This document shows, piece by piece, positions 9,105 through 19,596 of a stretch of DNA of 64,000 bases. The DNA is taken from contig CP116227.1 in assembly GCA_038184435.1 (NCBI GenBank), positions 2,943,501 through 3,007,500 of the forward strand, read 5' to 3'. This stretch comes from Nocardioides alkalitolerans. GTDB lineage: Bacteria > Actinomycetota > Actinomycetes > Propionibacteriales > Nocardioidaceae. Numbering within the stretch: the first letter of the stretch is position 1; each line of letters opens with the position of its first letter. Under the pieces are notes generated by a model. The model did no database searches and was not told the origin of the DNA. It saw nothing but the letters and a program-made list of their open reading frames with translations. The position numbers and the translations under genes are program-made.

Positions 9105-10157
9105 TCACGGGCACTCGAGCCCCGTCCTCTCCGCGAGCTGCGCCGGGGTGTCGCCGCGGCCGAGGGCGAGCGCGGTCTCGTCGAGCACGTAGGTGTAGTC
9201 GCCCTCGACGTCCATGGCCTGCGCGAACGGCGCCGTGCGGGCGGACGACAGGGCGGTGACGGCCGCGGCGCTGTCGCCACCGGCGTCCACCTCCGCCACC
9301 CACCCGCAGACGAGGGTGTCGACGGCGGCGACGCCGAGCGTGTACGTCGTGGCCACTGCCGCGCCGTCCAGGTCGGCCACCGCCTGGGTCACCGCCGCAC
9401 CGCGGTCGAGCCCCGGCGGCAGGTCGACGGTCGCGAACAGCGCGTCGAGCGCGGCGGGCTGGTCGGCGGCGAGCACGACGTCGTCGGGGAGGTGCGCCGC
9501 CAGCTCGTCTGCGGGGACGGGCTGCAGCACGTCGAGCACCGCGGGCAGCCCCGCGGCGTCGACCCCCGCGACCCGCACCTCGAGGAAGAAGGCACCCACG
9601 GGTTCCGCGATGACGGCGTGTTCGTCGGGACCGTAGTCGACCCGCTCGGCGGGGCTCCCGAGCAGCGTGAGCGCGGTCGGTGCCGACACATCCGCGCGGT
9701 CCTCGCGGTAGGAGTCGTGCAGGCGGGCAGGACGCTGGTGGATGTCCACCTGCACCCCGCCGGGCGCGTCGTAGCTGAGCTCCCGCTCGTCCCCGGCGTC
9801 CCGCACGTAGGTGAGCTCCCACGCCGGGTCGCTCGCGACGACCCAGTCGCCGTCCGCGTAGACGCCGGTGCCGACCGCGGAGGCACTGGAGGATCCGGCG
9901 TCCCGCTCCTCGGGACCCCCGTCCCCCAGGAGCAACGGACCGAGGCCGATGAGCGCGACGGTGGAGGCGGCGGCGAGACCCACGAGCGCCGTACGCCGCG
10001 GGGTCCGCCACGCCGCCGGCACCCGCCGGGTCGCGGGCTCGGCCCGCAGCAGCTCGCCCAGCAGGGCCTGGCGCCCCTCGTGCAGGGGCAGGTCGCGCAC
10101 CTCCTCGTCGGTGAGCGGGGGCGGCAGCAGCCGTCGGAGGTCGTCGGTGGCGGTCAT
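9105..10157 (-). CDS. Single-pass membrane protein coupled to an ECF sigma factor
   Basis: A 350-residue protein. The N-terminal ~55 residues are cytoplasmic (DDLRRLLPPPLTDEEVRDLPLHEG), followed by one transmembrane segment (TALVGLAAASTVALIGLGPLLL) and a ~270-residue extracytoplasmic domain. Its start overlaps the sigma stop (10154-10157). This is the position and topology of an anti-sigma factor or of the CU044_5270-type membrane proteins that accompany such sigma factors. I see no zinc-binding H-x3-C-x2-C motif. An anti-sigma role is inferred from context and topology only. Confidence 0.7.
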   Translation of the reverse strand: MTATDDLRRLLPPPLTDEEVRDLPLHEGRQALLGELLRAEPATRRVPAAWRTPRRTALVGLAAASTVALIGLGPLLLGDGGPEERDAGSSSASAVGTGVYADGDWVVASDPAWELTYVRDAGDERELSYDAPGGVQVDIHQRPARLHDSYREDRADVSAPTALTLLGSPAERVDYGPDEHAVIAEPVGAFFLEVRVAGVDAAGLPAVLDVLQPVPADELAAHLPDDVVLAADQPAALDALFATVDLPPGLDRGAAVTQAVADLDGAAVATTYTLGVAAVDTLVCGWVAEVDAGGDSAAAVTALSSARTAPFAQAMDVEGDYTYVLDETALALGRGDTPAQLAERTGLECP

Positions 10158-10750
10158 CGGGACTCCCCGGGGGTGAGGTCGGTCGTGGGCACGGCGTCGG
10201 GCGTCAGCTCGCGCAGGCGGCGTCGGGAGCGGGAGAGGCGGGTGCGGACGGCGATCGCGGAGGTGCCGAGCACCTCGGCGATCTCCCGGGGCTCCAGGCC
10301 CTCCCAGGCCGCGAGCTCGAGCACCTCGCGGTCACGGGCGGCGAGCCGCGACAGGGCGTCGGCCGCCGCGAGGTGCTCGGTCACCGCGGTGGCGTGGTCG
10401 GGGACGACGACGCTGAGCTGGTGGCGGAGCCGGTCGCCGAGCGCGACCCGGCGCGAACCGCCCCGGCGGTGGTTGTCGAGGGTGCGGCGGGCGACGCCGT
10501 ACAGCCACAGCCGCGTGCGCGGCTCCGCAGGCACGTCGGCGATCCGCCGCCACGCGACGAGGAACGTCTCGGCGACCACGTCGGCCGCGTCCTCGCTCAC
10601 CTCGACGCGGCGCAGCGCGTAGCCCAGCATGGCGTCGAAGTGCGCGGCGTACAGGCGTTGGAACCGCTCCGCGACCGGCTCCTCGTCGTCGAGGAGGCCG
10701 CCGGACGGCGGTGGCGGGTCGTGCGTCGGGTCGTCGGCGTGCTCGGTCAT
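10154..10750 (-). CDS. ECF-type RNA polymerase sigma factor
   Basis: A 198-residue sigma-70 family protein with region 2 (LYAAHFDAMLGYALRR, DVVAETFLVAWRRI, TRLWLYGVARRTLDNHRR) and region 4 (LAARDREVLELAAWEGLEPREIAEVLG). ATG at 10750 is preferred to 10759 because GGAG is then at workable spacing. It has an extended region-2 style typical of actinobacterial sigma factors paired with a membrane protein, here the next gene with a 4-base overlap. The target regulon is unknown. Confidence 0.85.
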   Translation of the reverse strand: MTEHADDPTHDPPPPSGGLLDDEEPVAERFQRLYAAHFDAMLGYALRRVEVSEDAADVVAETFLVAWRRIADVPAEPRTRLWLYGVARRTLDNHRRGGSRRVALGDRLRHQLSVVVPDHATAVTEHLAAADALSRLAARDREVLELAAWEGLEPREIAEVLGTSAIAVRTRLSRSRRRLRELTPDAVPTTDLTPGESR

Positions 10751-10797
10751 CAGGATCATGCTCCGTACGTGTCCGGCACCCGAGCCGGCGTTGCACC

Positions 10798-11268
10798 TCA
10801 GCCGCGGTTGCGTCGCCAGACCACGAGCGACTGGCCCGGGTCGGGCCCGCGGAGCACCGGCAGGTTCGCCGGGCGGACCGGCGCCGCCGGCGCTGTCGTA
10901 CGGCGCTGGGCGAGCGCCTGCCGGAGCGCGTCGCGCGTCGCCTCGAGCTCGGCGGCCAGCTCGTCGTTACGGGCCCGCAGCGCGGCGAGGTGGTTCTCGA
11001 GGTCGAGGATGCGACGGACGCCCTCGATGCCCGTCCCGGCCGCCGTGAGCTCGGCGATGTCGCGGAGCCGGTCGACGTCGCGCGCCGAGTAGCGACGCCC
11101 ACCGCCGCCGGTGCGGCCCGGGTTGATGAGACCCATCCGCTCGTAGGCGCGCAGCGTCTGCGGGTGCAGCCCGGTCAGCTCCGCCGCGACGGAGATGACG
11201 AAGACGGCCGCGTCGGGGTCGGGCGGCCCGGGACGCCGCGGACCACCCGCACCACCCGGACCGGCCAT
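10798..11268 (-). CDS. hspR: Heat-shock repressor HspR (MerR family)
   Basis: A 156-residue protein. The MerR-type DNA-binding domain spans residues about 22-95 (VISVAAELTGLHPQTLRAYERMGLI, then GGGRRYSARDVDRLRDI), followed by a helical dimerisation region and a basic Pro/Arg tail. ATG at 11268 is chosen because GAGGAG lies five bases upstream; GTG at 11271 is an alternative. It is the last gene of the dnaK-grpE-dnaJ-hspR operon and should repress that operon, with DnaK as co-repressor, through the HAIR site at 15104-15124. Confidence 0.93.
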   Translation of the reverse strand: MAGPGGAGGPRRPGPPDPDAAVFVISVAAELTGLHPQTLRAYERMGLINPGRTGGGGRRYSARDVDRLRDIAELTAAGTGIEGVRRILDLENHLAALRARNDELAAELEATRDALRQALAQRRTTAPAAPVRPANLPVLRGPDPGQSLVVWRRNRG

Positions 11269-12419
11269 CACGACTCCTCGAACAGTCCGGCCCGCAACGG
11301 CTTGCCGGCCACGGCAGCACGGTAGTTCTCGATCGCCTCGCGCGCCGCCGGATCCAGCGTGGCGGGCACCTGGACCTCGACGGTGGCGAGCAGGTCACCG
11401 ACGGTCCCGTCCGCGCGTCGCGCCCCCTTGCCGCGCACCCGGAAGGTGCGGCCGTTCGGCGTGCCCGGCGGGATCCGGAGCGTCACCGGCGCACCACCGA
11501 GGGTGGGCACCTTGATCTCGGCGCCGAGGGCGAGCTCGTCGAAGCCGACCGGTACGTCGAGGGTGAGGTTGTCGTCCTTGCGGCCGAACAGGCGGTGGCC
11601 GGCCACCTTGACGGTGACGAACAGGTCGCCCGCGGGACCACCGTTCTCCCCCGGCGCACCCTTGCCGCGGAGGCGGATGCGCTGGCCGTCCTTGACGCCG
11701 GCCGGGATGCGGGCCTGGATGGTGCGCGCCGCCGTGCCGCGACCCGAGCCGTGGCAGGTGGGGCAGGACTCGTCGTACACCAGCTGGCGGCCGTGGCAGA
11801 CCGGGCAGGTCTCGTTCATCGAGAACGCCCCGCCCACGGAGCCGGTGATGTAGCCCGCGCCCTCGCACTCGGTGCAGATGTGCGGCTTCGTGCCGGGCTT
11901 GCCGCCCGTGCCGCTGCACGTCGAGCACGCGGCCTCGCTGCTCAGCCGCAGGGAGATGGTGACGCCCTCGAGGGCGTCGGTGAAGCTGATGGTCGCCGTG
12001 CTCTCGACGTCGGCGCCCTTCGTGGCGCGGCTGCGGGTCTGCTGCCGACGCCCGAAGAGGTCGCCGAACATGTCGCCCAGACCACCGGCACCGCCGGCGC
12101 CTCCGCGGTCGCGCAGCAGGTCGGACAGGTCGAAGCCCCCTCCGCCACCGCCGCCGAAGCCACCCCCGAAGCCACCCCCGAAGGACGGCGCGGACCGGAT
12201 GTCGTCGTACTGCTTGCGCTTCGCCGGGTCACCGATGACGTCGTAGGCCTCGGCGACCTTCTTGAACGTCTCGTGCTTGGCGGTGTCCCCGGGGTTCGAG
12301 TCGGGGTGGTTGGCGCGCGCGAGCTTGCGGTAGGCCTTCTTGATGTCGTCGGCGGAGGCGTCCTTGCCCACCCCGAGCACCTTGTAGAAGTCCTTCGTCG
12401 CCCAGTCGGCGTTGCTCAT
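11268..12419 (-). CDS. dnaJ: Chaperone DnaJ
   Basis: A 383-residue Hsp40 co-chaperone. The J-domain is at residues about 8-75 with the HPD motif (NHPDSNPGD), then a Gly/Phe-rich linker, a zinc-finger region with four repeats (CSTCSGTG, CTECEGAG, CPVCHGRQ, CPTCHGSG) and the C-terminal substrate-binding domain. The third zinc motif ends GRQ rather than GxG. An SD sequence GGAGGTG precedes the ATG at 12419. It stimulates DnaK ATPase activity. A strong hairpin (12458-12491) separates it from grpE. Confidence 0.96.
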   Translation of the reverse strand: MSNADWATKDFYKVLGVGKDASADDIKKAYRKLARANHPDSNPGDTAKHETFKKVAEAYDVIGDPAKRKQYDDIRSAPSFGGGFGGGFGGGGGGGFDLSDLLRDRGGAGGAGGLGDMFGDLFGRRQQTRSRATKGADVESTATISFTDALEGVTISLRLSSEAACSTCSGTGGKPGTKPHICTECEGAGYITGSVGGAFSMNETCPVCHGRQLVYDESCPTCHGSGRGTAARTIQARIPAGVKDGQRIRLRGKGAPGENGGPAGDLFVTVKVAGHRLFGRKDDNLTLDVPVGFDELALGAEIKVPTLGGAPVTLRIPPGTPNGRTFRVRGKGARRADGTVGDLLATVEVQVPATLDPAAREAIENYRAAVAGKPLRAGLFEES

Positions 12420-12457
12420 CCGCGCACCTCCTCGAGAGTTCGGTCGTCAGTCGTGGG

Positions 12458-12491
12458 TCCGCCGGGCCCGGGAGGTCCCGGGCCCGGCGGA
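12458..12491 (-). promoter_or_regulatory. Very strong hairpin in the grpE-dnaJ spacer
   Basis: TCCGCCGGGCCCGGGA (12458-12473) and its exact complement TCCCGGGCCCGGCGGA (12476-12491) form a 16-bp perfect stem with only two bases between the arms. It starts eight bases downstream of the grpE stop in the transcript and ends about 38 bases before the dnaJ start. There is no T-tract. It could be an attenuator, a partial terminator or a 3'-end stabiliser that makes dnaK-grpE mRNA more abundant than dnaJ-hspR. Confidence 0.65.
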
Positions 12492-12498
12492 GCGGTCG

Positions 12499-13118
12499 TC
12501 AGTCCTCGGGATCGACGACCAGCACCTGCGCCGCGCGCACCACGCGGTCACCGATGCGGTAGCCCGCCTTCGCGACCACCTTCACCGTCTGCACGGTGAC
12601 GTCCGCATCGGTGCCGAGGTGCGACAGCGCCTCGTGCAGGTTGGGGTCGAACGCGTCGCCCGGCGCGCCGAAGCGGGTCAGGCCCTGCGCGCCCACGACA
12701 CGCTCCAGCTGGTCGGCCACCGCCTTGAAGCCGCCCTCGAGGGGGCCGTGCTCCTGGGCGCGGTCGATCGTGTCGAGCACCTCGATGACGGGGGTGAGCA
12801 CCTTGTACGCCGCGTTCTGCGCCAGCAGCTCGCGGTCGCGCTCGACCCGTCGCTTGTAGTTGAGGAACTCCGCCTGCAGCCGCTGGAGGTCGGCCGTGCG
12901 CTCGGCCAGCTCCATCTGCGTCACGGCCAGCTCGTCGGACGCCGCCGTGTGCTCGGCCGGCTCGGCCTCGGCCTGCGGGGCCTCGGCCTGCGGGGCCTCG
13001 GCCTGCGGGTCCTCGGGCTCGTGCACGTCCGGGGCGTCACCCTCGGCGATGTGCGACTCCGTCGGCTCCTCCACCGACGGGTCGTTCACCTCCTCGCGGT
13101 CACCGTCACCGGGAGCGG

Positions 13119-13122
<4 letters not shown>
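12499..13122 (-). CDS. grpE: Nucleotide exchange factor GrpE
   Basis: A 207-residue protein. An acidic, low-complexity N-terminal region (residues 1-65) includes a three-times-repeated QAEAP unit. It is followed by a long dimerising helix (RTADLQRLQAEFLNYKRR) and the C-terminal beta domain (FDPNLHEALSHL, VVAKAGYRIGDRVVRAAQV). It releases ADP from DnaK. GTG at 13122 overlaps the dnaK stop by four bases, indicating translational coupling. Confidence 0.95.
12965..13009. repeat. Tandem repeat 3 x 15 bp in grpE
   Basis: GGCCTCGGCCTGCGG occurs three times in direct succession and encodes the repeated EAPQA unit of the GrpE N-terminal linker. The copies are identical, so recent in-frame expansion is likely. 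Confidence 0.85.
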
Positions 13123-14969
<1,847 letters not shown>

Positions 14970-15103
14970 GTGTGCCTCCTGCTGCGTGGGTTGCTGACGT
15001 GGATGTCCGTCGGGCCGGTCCGTCAGGCGCTGCGAGCGTCGAGCGCCCCGGCGCACCGGGCGTGTTGTCCATGGTGCGTCGCCGGACGACGTCTCGCAAG
15101 TTA

Positions 15104-15124
15104 CCTGAGTCGGTTCGACTCAAC
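15104..15124 (-). promoter_or_regulatory. HAIR operator for HspR
   Basis: CCTGAGT-CGGTTCG-ACTCAAC matches the HAIR consensus CTTGAGT-N7-ACTCAAG closely: TGAGT-N7-ACTCA is exact and there is one mismatch at each end. It lies 135 bases upstream of dnaK. HspR made from the end of the operon should bind here and shut off transcription when free DnaK is plentiful. Confidence 0.85.
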
Positions 15125-15237
15125 TTTCTTGCCAGGCATAACGCCGGCGGCGGCAGGATCATCCCGCGTCGGGGTGTGGCGCCCGTCACCACGGGCGGCG
15201 CCGGGGGTCGTGGCCGCCAGCGCAGGTCAGGCGGGCG

Positions 15238-15843
15238 TCACTCGATGGTGACGCTGACCTCGTTGGAGGTGACGCCGGTCGACGGGTCGATCGCACGGAT
15301 GCGGTTCTCTCCCGGCCGACCGAGGGCGATGTAGGTGCTGAACAGCTCGCCGGAGACGGCGGCGTTGGCGGCGATGTCGTTCCAGCTTCCGTCGGTGAAG
15401 CGCTGGATGGTGAGGATCGCCCCGTCCCCGCCGGTGTAGATGCCCGACACGTCGATCCGCTCCATGGGGCCGGCGGTCGTCCGGCTGACCTGCAGGGTGA
15501 GCTCCCCCTCGGCGGCCTCGGTGGTCGTGGTCGTCGTGGGCTCGGTCGGCTCCGCGGGAGCGGACCCCTCCTCGCCCTCTCCCTCGTCCCCGGGCGTGAG
15601 GGTGATGAGCGGGCCGCTGGCGGTCGCCGTCTCGGTGACCGGCGGGAGCGAGAGCGTGGGCTCGACGGCCGCGCCACCGCCGCCTCCGCCGCCCCCGCCG
15701 TTCAGGCCGAACACGCGGGCACCGCCGAGGGCGACCACGCCCACGATGAGACCGACGATGAGACTCACGCCGACGAGCGCGATGACGCCCACCAGGACCG
15801 GCCGGTCCTCCGTCTCGTCCACCACGTCGTCGACTCCCGTCAC
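15238..15843 (-). CDS. Membrane-anchored extracytoplasmic protein, unknown function
   Basis: A 201-residue protein. A short cytoplasmic N-terminus precedes one transmembrane segment (residues about 18-45, VGVSLIVGLIVGVVALG), a run of nine glycines, a Thr/Glu-rich linker and a ~75-residue beta-rich C-terminal domain. That domain (LTLQVSRTTAGPMERIDVSG, GRPGENRIRAID, TSNEVSVTIE) looks like an Ig-like/bacterial sandwich fold. The fold is inferred from the pattern; no specific function is recognised. It stands alone upstream of the dnaK promoter. Confidence 0.65.
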   Translation of the reverse strand: MTGVDDVVDETEDRPVLVGVIALVGVSLIVGLIVGVVALGGARVFGLNGGGGGGGGGAAVEPTLSLPPVTETATASGPLITLTPGDEGEGEEGSAPAEPTEPTTTTTTEAAEGELTLQVSRTTAGPMERIDVSGIYTGGDGAILTIQRFTDGSWNDIAANAAVSGELFSTYIALGRPGENRIRAIDPSTGVTSNEVSVTIE

Positions 15844-15909
15844 GTCGGCTCCGGGGCCCCACGGCCTCCGCGTCGAGCCATTGTCGTCGGCGGGCGCCCG
15901 GGCGCCAAC

Positions 15910-15957
15910 ACCGACCCGCGCACCGACCCGCGCACCGGCCCGCGCACCGGCCCGCGC
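15910..15957. repeat. Tandem repeat 4 x 12 bp
   Basis: ACCGACCCGCGC occurs twice followed by two ACCGGCCCGCGC copies, ending one base before the stop codon of the sucrase/ferredoxin-like gene. It is intergenic and could be a remnant of extended coding sequence. Confidence 0.8.
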
Positions 15958-15958
15958 C

Positions 15959-16870
15959 TCAGGCCCCCCGCGGTCGCAGCGCGACCTCGTGGACCGGCGT
16001 CGCCTTCAGCTTCGCGTCACCGCAGCTCGCGGGGCTCGGGACCCCGGGACGCGACGTCACCGCGGCGTACCAGCGCTGCCCCGCACCGCGCACCTCCAGC
16101 TCCACCCCGCCCGCGCCCGTGTCCACGACGGCGACGGCGTCGAGGCCCGTCAGCCCGAGCCGGCGCCGCAGCGCGAGCTCGGCGACCTGCGCGGACGCCG
16201 GCCGCCCGGTGCGCCCGCGGGTCACGTCCAGCGGGAGGCGTCCGGCCTCCAGCTCCGCGCACGCGGCGAGGGCCGTCGCCGGGTCGAGTCGGCCGAGGGC
16301 CACCCCGGCGGGCAGGGCGAGCAGCGTCGCCGAGAACCGGTGCCCCCCGAGGTGCGTCGTCTCCCAGGTGGCCTCCGGCCAGCGCTCGGCGAGCGCCGCG
16401 GCGACCGGACGGCCCAGCTCCGCGCAGCACACGTCGCGGCGGCCGTTGGTGCAGACCAGCCAGAGGGGACCGCCGTACGGCGCCGCCCCGGCCAGGCGCC
16501 CGGCCGCCAGGTCCGCGGGGTCGTGGTCGAGGAGGGCCCGCAGGTCGTCGACCTCCAGCCGCGTGACGACGAGCGCGCCACCCGGTCCGCCGGGCCGCGC
16601 CGCCAGCACGGTGCGCCCCGCTCCGGTAGCTACCGCCGAGCGACCCGGCCGACGCACGAGCTGCACCCGCACGTCGGGCGCCCCGGGCGCCACGTGGGCA
16701 CCGAGCCCGCCGAGCAGCGCGGCGACGTCGTCGGGAAGGTCGCTCTCGCGCAGCGCCTTGCGGCCCCACGGGCCGGGTTGCTCGACGAGGAGCCAGACGC
16801 CCTCGCCGGGCGCGGTGCCCGCCTGGTCCTCGCCGGCGGCGGCGCTGAGGGCGGTGCAGCGGTCGGTCAC
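15959..16870 (-). CDS. Sucrase/ferredoxin-like family protein
   Basis: A 303-residue protein of the sucrase/ferredoxin-like (thioredoxin-like ferredoxin) family. The diagnostic block LWLVCTNGRRDVCCAELGRPVAAAL, given here as CTNGRRDVCC, carries cysteines that ligate an iron-sulphur cluster in related thioredoxin-like ferredoxins, and HLGGHRFSATLL follows. GTG at 16870 gives the typical start (TDRCTALS). Biological role is not established. It lies just downstream of hutI on the same strand but is not obviously related to histidine use. Confidence 0.8.
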   Translation of the reverse strand: MTDRCTALSAAAGEDQAGTAPGEGVWLLVEQPGPWGRKALRESDLPDDVAALLGGLGAHVAPGAPDVRVQLVRRPGRSAVATGAGRTVLAARPGGPGGALVVTRLEVDDLRALLDHDPADLAAGRLAGAAPYGGPLWLVCTNGRRDVCCAELGRPVAAALAERWPEATWETTHLGGHRFSATLLALPAGVALGRLDPATALAACAELEAGRLPLDVTRGRTGRPASAQVAELALRRRLGLTGLDAVAVVDTGAGGVELEVRGAGQRWYAAVTSRPGVPSPASCGDAKLKATPVHEVALRPRGA

Positions 16871-16877
16871 CCGGCCA

Positions 16878-18089
16878 TCATGACGCGCCCGCGTGGGGCA
16901 GCACCGGCCGCCCGCGCTGCCACACGCCCGCGACGAGGGGGACGCCCGGCCGGTAGGCAAGGTGAGCGTGGCTCGGCGCGTCGAGCAGCACGAGGTCGGC
17001 GCGCGCCCCCGGGACGATGCGGCCGACGTCGTCGCGCGCCAGCGCCCGCGCTCCGCCGCGCGTCGCGGCCAGCACGGCCTCGGTGGGGGTCGTGCCCATC
17101 TCGCGGACCGCCAGCGCGACGCAGAAGGGCAGCGAGCTGGTGAAGCTCGACCCCGGGTTGCAGTCCGAGGCGAGGGCGACGTGCACGCCGGCGTCGAGCA
17201 GCCGCCGGGCGTCGGGGTAGGGCTGCCGCGTCGAGAACTCGACCCCGGGGAGCAGGGTCGCCGTCGTGCCGGAGTCCGCGAGCGCCGCCACGTCGGCGTC
17301 GTCGAGGTAGGTGCAGTGGTCGACCGCCGCCAGCCCCAGCTCGCAGGCCAGCCGCACGCCCGGACCCGGGCCGAGCTGGTTGGCGTGGAGGCGACCGCCG
17401 AGCCCCACCGCGGCTCCGGCGGCCAGCACCGCCCGCGCCTGGTCGACGTCGAACGCACCGGTCTCGCAGAACACGTCGATCCAGCGGGCATGGGGCGCGC
17501 ACGCCTCGAGCATCGGACCGGTGACGAGGTCGACGTACGCCGCGGGGTCGCCCGGGCTGCCGTCGGATCCGTCCGGCACCACGTGGGCGCCGAGGTAGGT
17601 CGTCTCCTCGGTCAGCCGTCGGGCCACCGCGAGGCTGCGGGCCTCGTCACGCACCGTCAGCCCGTAGCCCGACTTGATCTCGACCGTCGTCGTGCCCTGG
17701 CGCAGCATCTCGGTCACGAGGCGGCTCGCGCCGGCCAGCAGGGCCTCGTCGGACGCCGCCCGCGTGGCGGCCACGGTCGTGCGGATGCCACCCGCGGCGT
17801 ACCGCTCCCCCGCCATCCGGGCCGTGAACTCGGCCGCCCGGTCGCCCGCGAAGACGAGGTGGGCGTGGGAGTCCACGAATCCGGGGACGACGGCACGTCC
17901 GCCCGCGTCGACGTGGACGTCGGCCGCGAGCGCAGCGGACCGCGCCTCCTCGGCCGTGCCGACCCACGCGACACGGTCGCCCTCGAGCACGACGGCGGCC
18001 CGCTCGAGCACGAGCGGGAGCTCGGGCCCCTCGTCGTCCGGCAGGCGCCCGGTGAGGAGCTCACCGATGCCGGTGAGCAGCACGCTCAC
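16878..18089 (-). CDS. hutI: Imidazolonepropionase
   Basis: A 403-residue amidohydrolase-superfamily enzyme that hydrolyses 4-imidazolone-5-propanoate to N-formimino-L-glutamate in histidine degradation. The metal-binding DSHAHLVFAGDR motif, the EIKSGYGLT block and the ASDCNPGSS motif are all present. GTG at 18089 has SD GGAGG seven bases upstream and overlaps the hutF stop by four bases. Metal-dependent, cytoplasmic. The first two pathway genes (hutH, hutU) are not in this window. Confidence 0.94.
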   Translation of the reverse strand: MSVLLTGIGELLTGRLPDDEGPELPLVLERAAVVLEGDRVAWVGTAEEARSAALAADVHVDAGGRAVVPGFVDSHAHLVFAGDRAAEFTARMAGERYAAGGIRTTVAATRAASDEALLAGASRLVTEMLRQGTTTVEIKSGYGLTVRDEARSLAVARRLTEETTYLGAHVVPDGSDGSPGDPAAYVDLVTGPMLEACAPHARWIDVFCETGAFDVDQARAVLAAGAAVGLGGRLHANQLGPGPGVRLACELGLAAVDHCTYLDDADVAALADSGTTATLLPGVEFSTRQPYPDARRLLDAGVHVALASDCNPGSSFTSSLPFCVALAVREMGTTPTEAVLAATRGGARALARDDVGRIVPGARADLVLLDAPSHAHLAYRPGVPLVAGVWQRGRPVLPHAGAS

Positions 18090-19498
18090 GGGCGCACCTC
18101 CGCTGGACGCACCTCGGCTGGACGCACCTCGGCGATCGCCGTGATCGCCTCCGCCAGGAGCGCGCCCACCGCGGGTGCGTCGGCCGCCCGGTGCACGACC
18201 CGCCCGTCGGCCACGACGTGGACCACGTCGGCGGCGCTCGCGGCGAAGACGGCCGTGTGCTCGTCGGCCCCGGTGCCCGCCGTGCGGGGCGAGGCCGTGT
18301 CGAGGGTGACGAGGTCCGCCCGAGCCCCGACCGCGATGCGCCCCGCGTCGCGCACGCCGAGCGAGGCGTGGCCGTCGACGGTGGCGGCGGCGAGCAGCTC
18401 GGCGGCCGTGAAGTGGCCGCGGCGGCGCGCCGCCAGCCGCTCGTGCATCTCGACGGCCCGCATCTCCTCGAACGGGTCGACGACCGCGTGGCTGTCGCTG
18501 CCGAGGGTGAGTCTCGCTCCGGCGTCGACGAGCGCACGGGCGGGCCCGATGCCGTCGCCCAGGTCGCGCTCGGTGGTGGGGCAGAACGCGACGTAGGCGC
18601 CCGCGGACCCGAGCGTCCCGACGTCGGCGGGGGTGAGGTGGGTGGCGTGCACGAGGCTCGTCATCGGGCCCAGCATGCCGTGGCGGGCCAGGAGCCCGGT
18701 CGGGGTCAGGCCCGTGGCCGCACGGCACTGCTCGTTCTCCGCCACCTGCTCGGAGAGGTGGACGTGGAGCGGCTCCGCGCCCCCGCCGACGCCGGCGCGC
18801 CCGAGCTCCGCGAGCGCGGCCGGGGGCACGGCGCGCACGGAGTGCAGGGCGGTGCCGACGCGCGCGGGGGCGTCGTGCTCGGCGACCGCGCGCCGCAGGT
18901 CCGCGTGGCGGCGGAGCCACGCGGCGGCCGAGCCGTCGTCGAAGCGTCGCTGGACACCCTCGGTCGGCCGCCCGAACCCGGCCGCCAGGTAGCACGTGTC
19001 GAGCAGGGTCATCCGCATCCCGACCTCGGCCGCGGCCTCCACCACGGCGAGCGCCATGGCGTGCGGACCGCCGTCGGCCGCGCCGTACGGGGTCCCGTCG
19101 GGCCGGTGGTGCACGTAGTGGAACTCGCCCACGCTCGTGATCCCGGCCGCGAGCATCTCGCGGAGGACGGCGCGGGCGAGCAGCCGGTACGACGCGGGGT
19201 CGAGGCGCGCGGCGAGGCCGTACATGTCGTCGCGCCACGTCCAGAACGAGCCACCGCCGCGCTGCACCCGCCCCCGCAGGGCGCGGTGGAACAGGTGGGA
19301 GTGGGTGTTCGCGAGGCCCGGGAGCGTCAGGCCCGCGAGGCGCTCGGCCCCCGCGGCCGCCGCGTCGTCGGGCCCCTCCGCGCGGCGTACCTCGACGAAG
19401 CGCCCGCGCTCGATGCGCACGACGACGTCGTCGTGCACCCGGGGCGCCTGACCGGGCAGGGCGAGCCACACGCGCTCGAGGCGGTAGGTCGTCGTCAC
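18086..19498 (-). CDS. hutF: Formimidoylglutamate deiminase
   Basis: A 470-residue amidohydrolase that deiminates N-formimino-L-glutamate to N-formyl-L-glutamate. The motifs are ANTHSHLFHRALRGR with the HxH metal site, EFHYVHH, HVHLSEQ and LGSDSHAVVDPFEEMR. GTG at 19498 fits the start of homologous sequence; the frame is open further upstream without homology. The C-terminus is extended by three AEVRP units encoded by 15-bp repeats. With hutI it implies the route through formylglutamate rather than direct glutamate formimino hydrolysis. Confidence 0.92.
   Translation of the reverse strand: MTTTYRLERVWLALPGQAPRVHDDVVVRIERGRFVEVRRAEGPDDAAAAGAERLAGLTLPGLANTHSHLFHRALRGRVQRGGGSFWTWRDDMYGLAARLDPASYRLLARAVLREMLAAGITSVGEFHYVHHRPDGTPYGAADGGPHAMALAVVEAAAEVGMRMTLLDTCYLAAGFGRPTEGVQRRFDDGSAAAWLRRHADLRRAVAEHDAPARVGTALHSVRAVPPAALAELGRAGVGGGAEPLHVHLSEQVAENEQCRAATGLTPTGLLARHGMLGPMTSLVHATHLTPADVGTLGSAGAYVAFCPTTERDLGDGIGPARALVDAGARLTLGSDSHAVVDPFEEMRAVEMHERLAARRRGHFTAAELLAAATVDGHASLGVRDAGRIAVGARADLVTLDTASPRTAGTGADEHTAVFAASAADVVHVVADGRVVHRAADAPAVGALLAEAITAIAEVRPAEVRPAEVRP
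18091..18135. repeat. Tandem repeat 3 x 15 bp at the hutF 3' end
   Basis: Three 15-bp units built on GACGCACCTCGGCTG encode the repeated AEVRP tail of HutF. They end next to the hutI ribosome binding site, so copy number could change both the HutF tail and, indirectly, the coupling region. Confidence 0.8.
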
Positions 19499-19596
19499 GT
19501 GCCGATCCCACGCCCCGCGGGCGGCGGGGTCAACGCGCACGGACGCGGCGGCGTCTCGGATGCGAGACGGCGCGACGACCTGAGAGGGTGGCCCCC

